Assembly: GCA_947456005.1 (NCBI GenBank)
Contig: CANGRP010000073.1
Location: 1-10,283 of the forward strand
Source: Caulobacteraceae bacterium
GTDB taxonomy: Bacteria; Pseudomonadota; Alphaproteobacteria; Caulobacterales; Caulobacteraceae
DNA: 10,283 nt
Reading direction: 5' to 3'
The notes under the pieces were generated by a model that worked only from the letters and a program-made list of their open reading frames with translations, ran no database searches and was not told where the DNA came from. Shown in pieces: positions 1 to 6,668 of this stretch (its first letter is position 1; each line of letters starts with the position of its first letter). A program made the position numbers and the translations under genes.

Positions 1-737
1 ACCAGCTGGGCGAGGTCTTCGCCCACGACCTGAGGGCCATCGGCGCCCACTTCCCGAGCCGGCCCCTCCGCGGCGGGCCGGCGACCGCCCGGTGCCTGGT
101 CAATGTCACCCCGGACGGCCAGCGCACCATGTGCACCTTTCTGGGCGCCTCGGTCGAGTTCACCGACGACGACATCGACCCCGCGGTCATCGAGCAGGCG
201 AGCATCGTCTATCTGGAAGGCTACCTGTTCGACGCCGAGGCCGCCCGGCGCGCCTTCGCCAAGGCCGCCGGTCTGGCCAGGGCCTCCGGACGGATGATCG
301 CCCTGACCCTGTCCGACGGCTTCGTCGTCGAGCGGCACCGGGCGGCCCTCCTCGGCTTCATCTCCTCGCAGGTCGATCTCCTCTTCGCCAACGAGGCCGA
401 GGCCCTGGCGCTTTTCGAGACCGACGACCTGGCGGTGGCGCTGGACGGCCTGCGCCAGCGCACGCGCCTCGCCGCCGTCACCCGCAGCGAGAAGGGCTCC
501 CTCCTCCTGGCCGATGGCGGAACGGTCTCGATTCCCGCCCGGCCTGTGGAAAAAGTCGTGGACACGACGGGCGCCGGCGACCAATACGCAGCCGGTGTGA
601 TGTACGGTCTCGCCAGGGGCCGTCCGCTGGAGGCCTGCGGGCGCCTGGGGGCGCTGGCGGCGTCCGAGGTGATCTCTCACTATGGGCCGCGGCCGCAGGT
701 GTCCCTGCGCGCCCTGGCGGACCAGGAAGGACTCTAG
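1..737 (+). CDS. PfkB-family carbohydrate/nucleoside kinase, adenosine kinase-like (5' partial)
   Basis: The gene enters from the left edge, with reading frame beginning at base 3, and ends at TAG 735-737; only the C-terminal two thirds or so is present. The clearest mark is the PfkB signature DTTGAGDQYAAG, encoded from 561, where the Asp of GAGD (579-581) is the expected catalytic base and the GAG forms the anion hole. The segment VYLEGYLFD (from about 210) and the C-terminal ASEVISHYGPRP resemble the alphaproteobacterial proteins annotated as adenosine kinase. Such enzymes phosphorylate a nucleoside or sugar with ATP in the cytoplasm; adenosine to AMP is the likely reaction but cannot be proved here, because the N-terminal substrate lid is outside the window. 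It stops 3 nt before hisB, so the two genes are very probably cotranscribed. Ribokinase or another PfkB sugar kinase remains an alternative. Confidence 0.88.
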   Translation, partial: QLGEVFAHDLRAIGAHFPSRPLRGGPATARCLVNVTPDGQRTMCTFLGASVEFTDDDIDPAVIEQASIVYLEGYLFDAEAARRAFAKAAGLARASGRMIALTLSDGFVVERHRAALLGFISSQVDLLFANEAEALALFETDDLAVALDGLRQRTRLAAVTRSEKGSLLLADGGTVSIPARPVEKVVDTTGAGDQYAAGVMYGLARGRPLEACGRLGALAASEVISHYGPRPQVSLRALADQEGL

Positions 738-740
738 GCC

Positions 741-1331
741 ATGGCGCGCAGGGGCGAGGTGGTTCGCGAGACCCGCGAGACAAAGATTTCCGTGAAGGTC
801 GACCTGGACGGTGCGGGCCAGACCCGCATCGCCACCGGGATCGGTTTCCTGGACCACATGCTGGACTCCCTGGGCCGCCACGGCTCGCTCGACCTCGAGG
901 TCGAGGCGAAGGGTGACCTTCACATCGACTTTCACCACACGGTGGAGGATGTCGGGATTGTCCTCGGCCAGGCCGTCCGCCAGGCCCTCGGAGACTTCCG
1001 CGGCATCCGGCGGTTCGGGCTGGCGGTCATTCCCATGGACGAGACCCTCACCCGCTGCGCCATCGACCTGTCCAATCGGCCCTACCTGGTCTGGCGGACA
1101 GCCTTCCCGACACAGAAGGTCGGCGACATGGACACCGAGCTCTTCAAGGAGTTCCACCACGCCTTCGCCAGCAATGCAGGCGCGTGCGTGCATCTCGAGA
1201 CCTTCTACGGCGCCAATTCGCACCACATCGCCGAGAGCGGCTTCAAGGCCCTGGGACGGGCCCTCCGCGAGGCGGTGGAGATCGATCCGCGGGCCGGCGG
1301 ACAGGCGCCCTCCACCAAGGGCTCGCTCTGA
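741..1331 (+). CDS. hisB: Imidazoleglycerol-phosphate dehydratase
   Basis: This 196-residue protein catalyses the Mn-dependent dehydration of imidazoleglycerol phosphate to imidazoleacetol phosphate, the sixth step of histidine synthesis. It shows GIGFLDHML (residues 33-41, metal ligand H39), FHHTVEDVGIVLG (64-76, with H65, H66 and E69) and NSHHIAESGFKALGRAL (159-175, with H161, H162 and E165), the duplicated HHxxE-type metal sites of the family. The length fits the monofunctional dehydratase found in most bacteria, not the E. coli fusion to histidinol-phosphate phosphatase, so the phosphatase must be encoded elsewhere. The ATG at 741 has an AGGAAGG ribosome-binding site at 724-730 inside the end of the kinase gene. 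hisH begins 4 nt after its stop. Confidence 0.98.
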   Translation: MARRGEVVRETRETKISVKVDLDGAGQTRIATGIGFLDHMLDSLGRHGSLDLEVEAKGDLHIDFHHTVEDVGIVLGQAVRQALGDFRGIRRFGLAVIPMDETLTRCAIDLSNRPYLVWRTAFPTQKVGDMDTELFKEFHHAFASNAGACVHLETFYGANSHHIAESGFKALGRALREAVEIDPRAGGQAPSTKGSL

Positions 1332-1335
1332 CCGC

Positions 1336-1968
1336 ATGAGCCGCCTCGCCCTGATCGACTATGGGTCGGGCAATCTCCGCTCGGCCGAGAAGGCGCTCGT
1401 CCGGGCCGCCGGCGGCCGGGTCGAGGTCCGGGTGACACATGTTCCGGAGGAAGTCCTCGCCGCAGACCGCATCGTCCTCCCCGGTGTCGGCGCCTTCGCC
1501 GCCTGCATGTCCGCCCTCGGTGCGCGGCCCGGACTGCGCGAGGCCCTGGACGAAGCTGTGCGCGGGCGGGGCCGCCCCTTCCTGGGCATCTGCGTCGGCA
1601 TGCAGCTTATGGCCTCGCGGGGCCTGGAGTTCGGCGAAACGCCCGGGCTGGGATGGATTCCCGGGGAGGTGCGCCGGCTGCGCCCGGCGGATCCCGCAGC
1701 CAAGGTCCCGCACATGGGCTGGAACGACCTGGTCAACCCGCGCGGGCCTGACCTGATCGCCGCCATCGGCGCGGCGCCCATGTACTTCACCCACTCCTTC
1801 GCCTTCTGGCCCGATGACGCCGCTGATGTGGCCGCGGAGGCCGACCATGGGGGACGGTTCCCCGCCGCAGTCGTGCGTGAGAACATGGCGGGAGTGCAGT
1901 TCCATCCCGAAAAATCCCAGTCCGCCGGACTGGCCCTGCTGTCACGTTTCCTGGAGTGGCGCCCTTGA
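1336..1968 (+). CDS. hisH: Imidazole glycerol phosphate synthase, glutaminase subunit HisH
   Basis: This 210-residue class I glutamine amidotransferase releases ammonia from glutamine and channels it to HisF. The N-terminus LALIDYGSGNLRS is typical of HisH, VLPGVGAFAACM (47-58) carries the oxyanion region, and the nucleophile is C86 in PFLGICVGMQLM. The other triad residues are H190 and E192 in VQFHPEKSQ. Length is normal for the family. The ATG at 1336 follows the hisB stop by 4 nt, and only a weak purine-rich stretch lies upstream, so translation probably depends on coupling from hisB. An open frame reaching back to 811 is just the +1 shadow of hisB; no fused protein is implied. The 3' end overlaps hisA. 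The partner hisF lies one gene downstream. Confidence 0.98.
   Translation: MSRLALIDYGSGNLRSAEKALVRAAGGRVEVRVTHVPEEVLAADRIVLPGVGAFAACMSALGARPGLREALDEAVRGRGRPFLGICVGMQLMASRGLEFGETPGLGWIPGEVRRLRPADPAAKVPHMGWNDLVNPRGPDLIAAIGAAPMYFTHSFAFWPDDAADVAAEADHGGRFPAAVVRENMAGVQFHPEKSQSAGLALLSRFLEWRP
1953..1956 (+). promoter_or_regulatory. Ribosome-binding site that decides the hisA start
   Basis: GGAG at 1953-1956 stands 8 nt before the TTG at 1965, an ideal Shine-Dalgarno spacing. The alternative GTG at 1956 overlaps this motif and would have no usable site of its own. It therefore favours the TTG start of hisA. Confidence 0.6.
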
Positions 1969-2687
1969 TCCTCTATCCGGCCATCGACCTCAAGAACGGG
2001 GAATGCGTCCGCGTCCTGCATGGCGACCTCAACACGGCAACAGTCTTTAACACCTCCCCGGCCGCCCAGGCCCGGGCCTGGGCCGACGCCGGGTTCCACT
2101 GGATCCACGTAGTCGACCTGAACGGCGCCGTCGAGGGCAGGGCCGTCAATGGCGAGGCCGTTGAGGCGATCCTCGAGGCGGTCTCCACCCCCGTCCAGCT
2201 GGGCGGGGGCATTCGCAGCCTGCAGGACGTGGAGCGGTGGATCGAGGCCGGGGTCTCCCGGGTCATCCTCGGCACCGTCGCGGTGACCCACCCCGAAATG
2301 GTGATCGAGGCCGCCCGGCTCTGGCCGGAACAGATCGCCGTCAGCGTGGACGTGCGCGCAGGCAAGGTCGCCACCCAGGGCTGGACCGAGAGCACGGACC
2401 TGGACGCCGTCACCGTCGCCCGCCGCTTCGAGGACGTGGGGGTGGGCGCGCTCATCATCACCGACATTGACCGGGACGGGACGGTGATGGGGTTCAACGT
2501 CGAGGCCTTCGGGGCGATTGCCGACGCCGTGGCCATCCCGGTCATCGCCGCCGGCGGCCTGGCCTCCGTGGAGGACATCATCCGGCTGAAGGCGCGGCGC
2601 GGCGCGCCCGTGGCGGGCGCGGTCCTGGGCCGGGCCCTGTACAATGGGGCCATCGACCCGGCCGTCGCCCTGGCGGCCTCGGCCTGA
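1965..2687 (+). CDS. hisA: ProFAR isomerase HisA (phosphoribosylformimino-AICAR phosphate isomerase)
   Basis: HisA is a (beta-alpha)8-barrel enzyme that performs the Amadori rearrangement of ProFAR to PRFAR, the substrate of HisHF. With the TTG at 1965 the protein has 240 residues and begins MILYPAIDLKNG, matching the usual N-terminus and placing the catalytic acid/base aspartates at D8 (AIDLK) and about D129 (VSVDVRAGKV). LGGGIRS (79-85), TDIDRDGTVMGFN and VIAAGGLAS are the two-fold phosphate-binding elements shared with HisF. A GTG at 1956 would add three residues (MAP) but lacks an independent ribosome-binding site. The TTG overlaps the hisH stop as TTGA, so translation is probably coupled to hisH. 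The stop lies 2 nt before hisF. Confidence 0.97.
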   Translation: MILYPAIDLKNGECVRVLHGDLNTATVFNTSPAAQARAWADAGFHWIHVVDLNGAVEGRAVNGEAVEAILEAVSTPVQLGGGIRSLQDVERWIEAGVSRVILGTVAVTHPEMVIEAARLWPEQIAVSVDVRAGKVATQGWTESTDLDAVTVARRFEDVGVGALIITDIDRDGTVMGFNVEAFGAIADAVAIPVIAAGGLASVEDIIRLKARRGAPVAGAVLGRALYNGAIDPAVALAASA

Positions 2688-2689
2688 CC

Positions 2690-3463
2690 ATGCTGAAGGT
2701 CCGCGTCATCCCCTGCCTCGACGTGAAGGACGGGCGCGTGGTCAAGGGCGTGAACTTCGTCGCCCTGCGGGACGCCGGCGATCCGGTTGAGCAGGCCCGG
2801 GCCTACGACGCGGCCGGGGCGGACGAACTCATGTTCCTCGACATCACCGCCAGCCATGAAGGCCGGGGCGCCCTCCTCGACGTGGTCGCGCGCACCGCGG
2901 ATGTCTGCTTCATGCCCCTTTCGGTGGGGGGCGGAATCCGCACGGTGGAGGACGCCCGGGCCCTGCTCCTGGCCGGGGCCGACAAGATCAGCGTCAACAC
3001 GGCGGCGGTGGAGGATCCGGACCTGATCTCCAGATGCGCCGACGCCTTCGGCTCCCAGGCGGTGGTGGCGGCGGTCGACGCCCGGGCGACGCCGGAGGGC
3101 GGATGGCGGGTGTTCACCTATGGCGGACGCCGGGACACGGGCCTGGACGCCCCGGCCTGGGCCGAGGAGGTGGTGCGGCGCGGGGCCGGCGAGATCCTCC
3201 TGACCTCCATGGACCGGGACGGGGTCCGCAGCGGCTACGACCTCGGCCTGTTGCGGGCGGTGACGAACGCGGTCAAGGTTCCTGTCATCGCCTCTGGGGG
3301 CGCAGGAGAGGCCCGGCACATGGTCGAAGCCGTCACCGAAGGCGGAGCGGACGCCGTGCTGGCCGCCTCGATCTTCCACTTCGGTGATGTCTCCATCCGC
3401 GAGGTCAAGGCCGCCATGGCGGCGGCCGGCCTGCCGGTCCGCCAGACGGAGCCCGCGGGATGA
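2690..3463 (+). CDS. hisF: Imidazole glycerol phosphate synthase, cyclase subunit HisF
   Basis: This 257-residue barrel protein uses ammonia from HisH to convert PRFAR to imidazoleglycerol phosphate and AICAR; the AICAR returns to purine synthesis. The N-terminus VIPCLDVKDGRVVKGVNF places the catalytic D11 as in well-studied HisF proteins, and the second catalytic aspartate is D130 in VAAVDARATP. SVGGGIRTVEDA (78-89), TSMDRDGVRSGYD and VIASGGAGEARHM are the phosphate-binding loops. Length and motifs are entirely regular. The ATG at 2690 is 2 nt after the hisA stop, and the TGA at 3461-3463 overlaps the hisE ATG as ATGA. Similarity to hisA reflects the known common ancestry of the two half-barrel duplications. 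Confidence 0.98.
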   Translation: MLKVRVIPCLDVKDGRVVKGVNFVALRDAGDPVEQARAYDAAGADELMFLDITASHEGRGALLDVVARTADVCFMPLSVGGGIRTVEDARALLLAGADKISVNTAAVEDPDLISRCADAFGSQAVVAAVDARATPEGGWRVFTYGGRRDTGLDAPAWAEEVVRRGAGEILLTSMDRDGVRSGYDLGLLRAVTNAVKVPVIASGGAGEARHMVEAVTEGGADAVLAASIFHFGDVSIREVKAAMAAAGLPVRQTEPAG

Positions 3464-3795
3464 GCCGGCTCGGCGAGGTGCTCGGGCGCCTGGAGGCGGT
3501 CATCGAGGCCCGGCGGGACGCCGACCCGGAGACCTCCTGGACCGCCCGCCTGCTCCAGGACGGTCCGCCGCGCGCCGCGCGCAAGCTGGGCGAGGAAGCG
3601 GTGGAGGCCATCGTCGCCGCAGTTTCCGGGGACCGGGACGGCCTGGCGGCAGAGGCCGCGGATGTTCTCTACCACCTCCTGGTGCTGCTGGCGGCGGCGG
3701 GGGTCTCAGCGGACGAGGTCGCCGCCCGGCTGGAGGCCCGCGAAGGCGCCTCGGGACTGGAGGAGAAGGCGGCCAGGACCCCGGCCGCGTCGTGA
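3460..3795 (+). CDS. hisE: Phosphoribosyl-ATP pyrophosphohydrolase HisE
   Basis: HisE (111 residues) hydrolyses phosphoribosyl-ATP to phosphoribosyl-AMP and pyrophosphate, the second step of the pathway. It is a small all-alpha MazG-like protein. The sequence shows SWTARLL (26-32), RAARKLGEEAVEAIVAA (38-54) and GLAAEAADVLYHLLVLLA (61-78), which supply the Mg-binding acidic cluster (E45, E46, E49, E65 and D68). The YH after ADVL is typical of HisE. It is a stand-alone gene, not fused to HisI, so PRA-cyclohydrolase must be encoded elsewhere. The ATG at 3460 is preceded by GGAG at 3448-3451 (8 nt spacing) and overlaps the hisF stop; the hisE stop in turn overlaps the next gene's GTG as GTGA. Confidence 0.97.
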   Translation: MSRLGEVLGRLEAVIEARRDADPETSWTARLLQDGPPRAARKLGEEAVEAIVAAVSGDRDGLAAEAADVLYHLLVLLAAAGVSADEVAARLEAREGASGLEEKAARTPAAS

Positions 3796-5039
3796 AGGCG
3801 CCGTCTCCCGCCAGCCTCATCCTGCTGGGCCTGGGCGCCGGCCTCGGCGCGGGCGCCGTTCTGCACGCCGTCGAAGCGCCCGGCGAGGCGGAGCTTGTAG
3901 GCGCGGCCGAGGCCATTAGCGGGGTCTGGCTCGACGCCCTCCGCATGACCATCATTCCGCTGGTCTTCGCCCTTCTGGTCACCGGCATGGCGCGGGCGGC
4001 CGAGTCGGTCGGCCGCGGCGGCCTGGCGGGGCGCGCCCTCCTGACCTTCGGCGGCGGCCTCCTGTTGGCCGCCAGCCTCACGGCCCTGCTCACCCCGGCC
4101 CTGCTGGCCGCCTGGCCGGCGCCGGGCGAGGCGGCGGCGGCCCTTCGGGCGACGGCGACAGGGGGGGGAGCGGAGATCCCGCAGACTCCACCCCTCTCGG
4201 AGTGGCTCAGCGCCTTCATCCCGGCCAATCCCTTCAAGGCCGCCGCCGACGGGGCCATGGCCTCCCTGGTGGTCTTCGCCCTGATCTTCGGACTGGCCGT
4301 CTCCCGGCTCGACGCGGCGCGTCGGGACATGCTCGTCACGGTCTTCGACGGCGTGCAGGCGGCCATGATGGTGATCGTCCGCTGGGTCCTTGTCCTGGCC
4401 CCCGGCGGCGTCTTCCTCCTGGCCCTCACCGTGGGGGCTCGGACGGGCTTCGGCGCCGTAGGCCTTCTGGGTCATTATGTCATCGTCGTCAGCCTGATGT
4501 GCCTCATGGCCGGCGCCCTCGGCCTCATCGCGGCCCTGGCCGGCGGGCGGACCCCGCCCCGCGACCTGGCCGGCGCCATGACGCCAGTGGGCGCCATGGC
4601 CATCTCCACCCAGTCCTCGCTGGCCTGCCTGCCTGTCATGCTGGCGGCCTGCGCCCGCCTGGGGATCCCGGAGCGGGTCAGTGGCCTTGTCCTGCCCATG
4701 GGCGTGGCCCTCTTTCGGATCACCAGCCCCGCCGGAAACCTGGCGGTGGCCCTCTATGTCGCGCACCTCTACGGGATCTCCCTCGCACCGGCGCAGGTGG
4801 CCGCCGGGGTGGTGGTGGCGGCCCTGGTCAGCCTTGCAGCGGTGGGGGTGGCGAGCTCGGTGACCTTCTTCACCACCCTGGTTCCCATCTTCATCAGCCT
4901 GGGTCTGCCCATGGAGCTCCTCCCCCTGCTGCTGGCGGTGGAGACCTTCCCGGACTTCTCGCGCACCCTCGGCAACGTCGCCGGGCACGTGGGCGTCACG
5001 GCCTGGGCGGGCCGCTGGCGTCGGACGGGCGCCGCTTGA
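3792..5039 (+). CDS. Divergent dicarboxylate/amino acid:cation symporter (SDF/DAACS family)
   Basis: I chose the GTG at 3792, which overlaps the hisE stop (GTGA) and gives 415 residues, normal for the family. Open sequence further upstream is shadow of hisF and hisE. The protein has the SDF layout: N-terminal membrane segments (about 7-26, 43-68 and 80-108), later ones to about 250, HP1-like STQSSLACLP (272-281), a TM7 region SPAGNLAVALY (312-322), an HP2-like stretch (about 352-373) and TM8 VETFPDFSRTLGNVAGH (383-399). Aligned by eye to GltPh, D388, R391, T392 and N395 match the substrate-binding D394, R397, T398 and N401. However, the TM7 NMDGT motif is absent, and GltPh D390 and D405 are replaced by E384 and H399. 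Substrate and coupling ion are therefore uncertain. Its place after hisE suggests, but does not show, a link to histidine or amino acid metabolism. Codons 124-126 contain a run of eight G (4161-4168). Confidence 0.85.
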   Translation: MKAPSPASLILLGLGAGLGAGAVLHAVEAPGEAELVGAAEAISGVWLDALRMTIIPLVFALLVTGMARAAESVGRGGLAGRALLTFGGGLLLAASLTALLTPALLAAWPAPGEAAAALRATATGGGAEIPQTPPLSEWLSAFIPANPFKAAADGAMASLVVFALIFGLAVSRLDAARRDMLVTVFDGVQAAMMVIVRWVLVLAPGGVFLLALTVGARTGFGAVGLLGHYVIVVSLMCLMAGALGLIAALAGGRTPPRDLAGAMTPVGAMAISTQSSLACLPVMLAACARLGIPERVSGLVLPMGVALFRITSPAGNLAVALYVAHLYGISLAPAQVAAGVVVAALVSLAAVGVASSVTFFTTLVPIFISLGLPMELLPLLLAVETFPDFSRTLGNVAGHVGVTAWAGRWRRTGAA

Positions 5040-5547
5040 GGGCGATGTAGAGGGCGCCTTCGCCCCCATGCCGTCGATGCGCCTCCGAGATCCCCGCCAC
5101 GACCGCCTGGAGGTGCGGGGCCGCCAGCCATTCCGGCGTCAGGCGGCGGAGGACGCCGTCGCCCCGGACGCCCTTGCCCGTGATCACGAGCACCGCGCGC
5201 AGGCCATCGCGCCAGCACTCCAGGACAAACCGCTCCAGGGTCGCCCGGGCGGCGTCCTGGCCCAGGCCGTGAAGATCGATGTGGGCGCCGATGGGGTCGC
5301 GCTCCCGTGAGATGCGCCGGCGGCGCGCGGGCTCGAGCGCCTTGGGGCCAGTCTCCGGTAATGGCTTCCGGGTCACTGACGAGACCGCCACCCGGAGGGG
5401 AGGGGCGGCGGGGTCCGGCGCCGGCAGGGCTTCCCCGGGGCCGGCGGGCGGCGGCGGCGAGGCGCTGGCCCGCCCGGGCAGGGGGTGCACCGTGGAGGTC
5501 ACCTGCGACCAGAGCCGGGACTCCTCGGGACGGAGCGGGCGCCTCAT
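4996..5547 (-). CDS. Smr (small MutS-related) domain protein
   Basis: This 183-residue protein has a basic, proline-rich N-terminal half (about 1-85) followed by a C-terminal Smr domain (about 88-172). The domain shows the hallmarks IDLHGL (90-95), LVITGKG (120-126) and GALYIALKR (164-172). Smr domains occur in MutS2 and in stand-alone proteins, and several are reported to be nucleases acting on DNA or RNA; the cellular role of this alphaproteobacterial form is not established. The N-terminal RPEESRLWSQVTSTVHPL resembles other alphaproteobacterial Smr proteins. The ATG (first base 5547) overlaps the mltA stop as ATGA, with no clear ribosome-binding site, so it probably depends on coupling to mltA. 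Its last 44 bp overlap the end of the symporter gene on the other strand. Confidence 0.9.
   Translation of the reverse strand: MRRPLRPEESRLWSQVTSTVHPLPGRASASPPPPAGPGEALPAPDPAAPPLRVAVSSVTRKPLPETGPKALEPARRRRISRERDPIGAHIDLHGLGQDAARATLERFVLECWRDGLRAVLVITGKGVRGDGVLRRLTPEWLAAPHLQAVVAGISEAHRRHGGEGALYIALKRRPSDASGPPRP
5052..5065 (+). terminator. Candidate hairpin terminator after the his/symporter operon
   Basis: GGGCG-CCTT-CGCCC forms a perfect 5-bp GC stem with a 4-nt loop, starting 12 nt after the symporter stop. No T-run follows, as is common in GC-rich genomes, and the hairpin lies inside the opposite-strand Smr gene. GC-rich coding DNA yields such hairpins by chance, so this is tentative. Confidence 0.25.
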
Positions 5548-6665
5548 GGGCGGGGGACGAGCCTGTAGAGCCGCAGGACATGCCGGATCCGACCGGCCTC
5601 CAGGCCCGCTTCCGCGCCCTGGCCGAGGTACAGGTCCGCGCGGATGGGACCGCGGATGGCGCCGCCGGTGTCCAGGGCGGTGACAAGCCGCCGGTAGGTG
5701 GGGAAGGCGCCGGCCAGGATCGGGCTGCGGGCGTCGATCCAGTAGACGTCCCCGGGCGCATGCAGGGACAGGTCGACGGCGATGGCGCGGCCGGGGGGCA
5801 GGGGAACGCCCGCCGCCCCCCGCGGCGGCAGGCCGTCCTCGGCGACAAGCCGGAAAAAGACATAGCGGGGATTGAGGGCCATGATCTCGGCCGCCTCGGG
5901 GCCCCGGTGGGCGGCGAGCCAGGCGCGGATACCCTCCGCCGAGGTCTGGCCAGCCTCCAGAAGACCGCGCTCGCGCATGGCGTTGGCCACGCCGGAGAAG
6001 GGCTGGCTGTTGGTCCCGGCGAAGACGGCGCGCTCGGGCGGGCCCTCGGGGAAGACCAGGGTCCCGGACCCCTGGATCTGGAGGAAGAACTTGTCCTCCG
6101 GCTGCAGCCAGGCCAGGGCGTCGGAGGGGGGTCGGGCCTCAATGGCCGCCCGGTCGGGATAGTCTCCGCCTTCGGGGGGCAGGTCCGCGGGGCGGGGCCG
6201 CAGGGGGGCGGAAAAGGTCTCGTCCGGGACCCGGCGGGCCTCATACACCGGGGCGAAATAGCCGGTCAGGACGCCCTCGCCTGGAAGAGGCTGGGCGAGG
6301 AAGCGCGTCTCGAAGAAGGTCCTCGCCCCGTCGGCGTCGAGGAGGTCCACCGCCAGGGCGGCCCGGCAGGCGGCGGCGAAGGCGGGCAGCCGTCGGACCG
6401 TGCAGTTCGCCCTCCAGCCCTCGAAAGCGGCGACATGATCTTCCTCCGCCCAGCCAGGCAGCTCGCCCAGTTCGATAGCGTCCGCCTCCGGCCTTGATGG
6501 CGCGGGCGGCGTCGGGAGGGGAGGCCCTGGAAGGGTAGGGCCGGGGACAGGGAGCGGGCGCGCCGCCGGGCCCGGAAGGGTCGGCGCCGGGCGCTGGGCT
6601 CCCGGGGAGGCGCAGGCGGCGACCAGCAGCAGCCCGGCCAGGGCGATCAGGCCGGGAACCCGCAC
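5544..6665 (-). CDS. mltA: Membrane-bound lytic murein transglycosylase A (lipoprotein)
   Basis: MltA cleaves the beta-1,4 glycosidic bond of peptidoglycan with formation of 1,6-anhydromuramic acid, acting from the periplasmic face of the outer membrane. The 373-residue product opens with a lipoprotein signal, hydrophobic residues 5-17 and the lipobox LVAAC, lipidated at C18. A proline-rich linker (about 20-60) precedes the MltA domain, which contains GVLTGYFAPVYEAR (131-144). The C-terminal 3D domain carries ALDTGGAIRGPIRADLYLG, with the likely catalytic Asp at D332 and a second conserved Asp at D344. The start is GTG (first base 6665), with GAGG 8 nt upstream at 6677-6674. No earlier start is possible, because TGA, the stop of the Tim44-like gene, lies two codons upstream in the same frame. 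The 3' end overlaps the Smr gene by ATGA. Confidence 0.96.
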   Translation of the reverse strand: MRVPGLIALAGLLLVAACASPGAQRPAPTLPGPAARPLPVPGPTLPGPPLPTPPAPSRPEADAIELGELPGWAEEDHVAAFEGWRANCTVRRLPAFAAACRAALAVDLLDADGARTFFETRFLAQPLPGEGVLTGYFAPVYEARRVPDETFSAPLRPRPADLPPEGGDYPDRAAIEARPPSDALAWLQPEDKFFLQIQGSGTLVFPEGPPERAVFAGTNSQPFSGVANAMRERGLLEAGQTSAEGIRAWLAAHRGPEAAEIMALNPRYVFFRLVAEDGLPPRGAAGVPLPPGRAIAVDLSLHAPGDVYWIDARSPILAGAFPTYRRLVTALDTGGAIRGPIRADLYLGQGAEAGLEAGRIRHVLRLYRLVPRP

Positions 6666-6668
6666 GTA

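Noticed and set aside
811..1335. N-terminal extension of the HisH frame through hisB
   Set aside because: It is the +1 frame of hisB, rich in Arg, Ser and Pro; the HisH family begins at 1336.
1973..3379. A 468-codon open frame on the minus strand opposite hisA and hisF
   Set aside because: hisA and hisF are certain, with catalytic residues in place; the antisense frame is of low complexity, resembles no family I know and is an expected by-product of high third-position GC.
1965..3463. hisA and hisF as a recent tandem duplication
   Set aside because: Both carry ordinary, diverged family-specific motifs; the homology is the ancient one known in all organisms with the pathway.
3384..3791. N-terminal extension of the symporter frame
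   Set aside because: It overlaps the end of hisF and all of hisE and encodes Gly/Arg-rich sequence; the membrane protein begins at the GTG at 3792.
3669..5069. A 466-codon minus-strand open frame opposite the symporter
   Set aside because: Its translation is rich in G, R, E, Q and H repeats typical of antisense to hydrophobic GC-rich codons; the plus-strand membrane protein explains the region.
4769..6244. A 491-codon minus-strand open frame across the symporter, Smr and mltA genes
   Set aside because: It is out of frame with the well-supported Smr and MltA proteins on the same strand and has no recognisable domain.
5307..6497. A 396-codon plus-strand open frame opposite mltA
   Set aside because: MltA on the minus strand has a lipobox and catalytic motifs; this is its antisense shadow.
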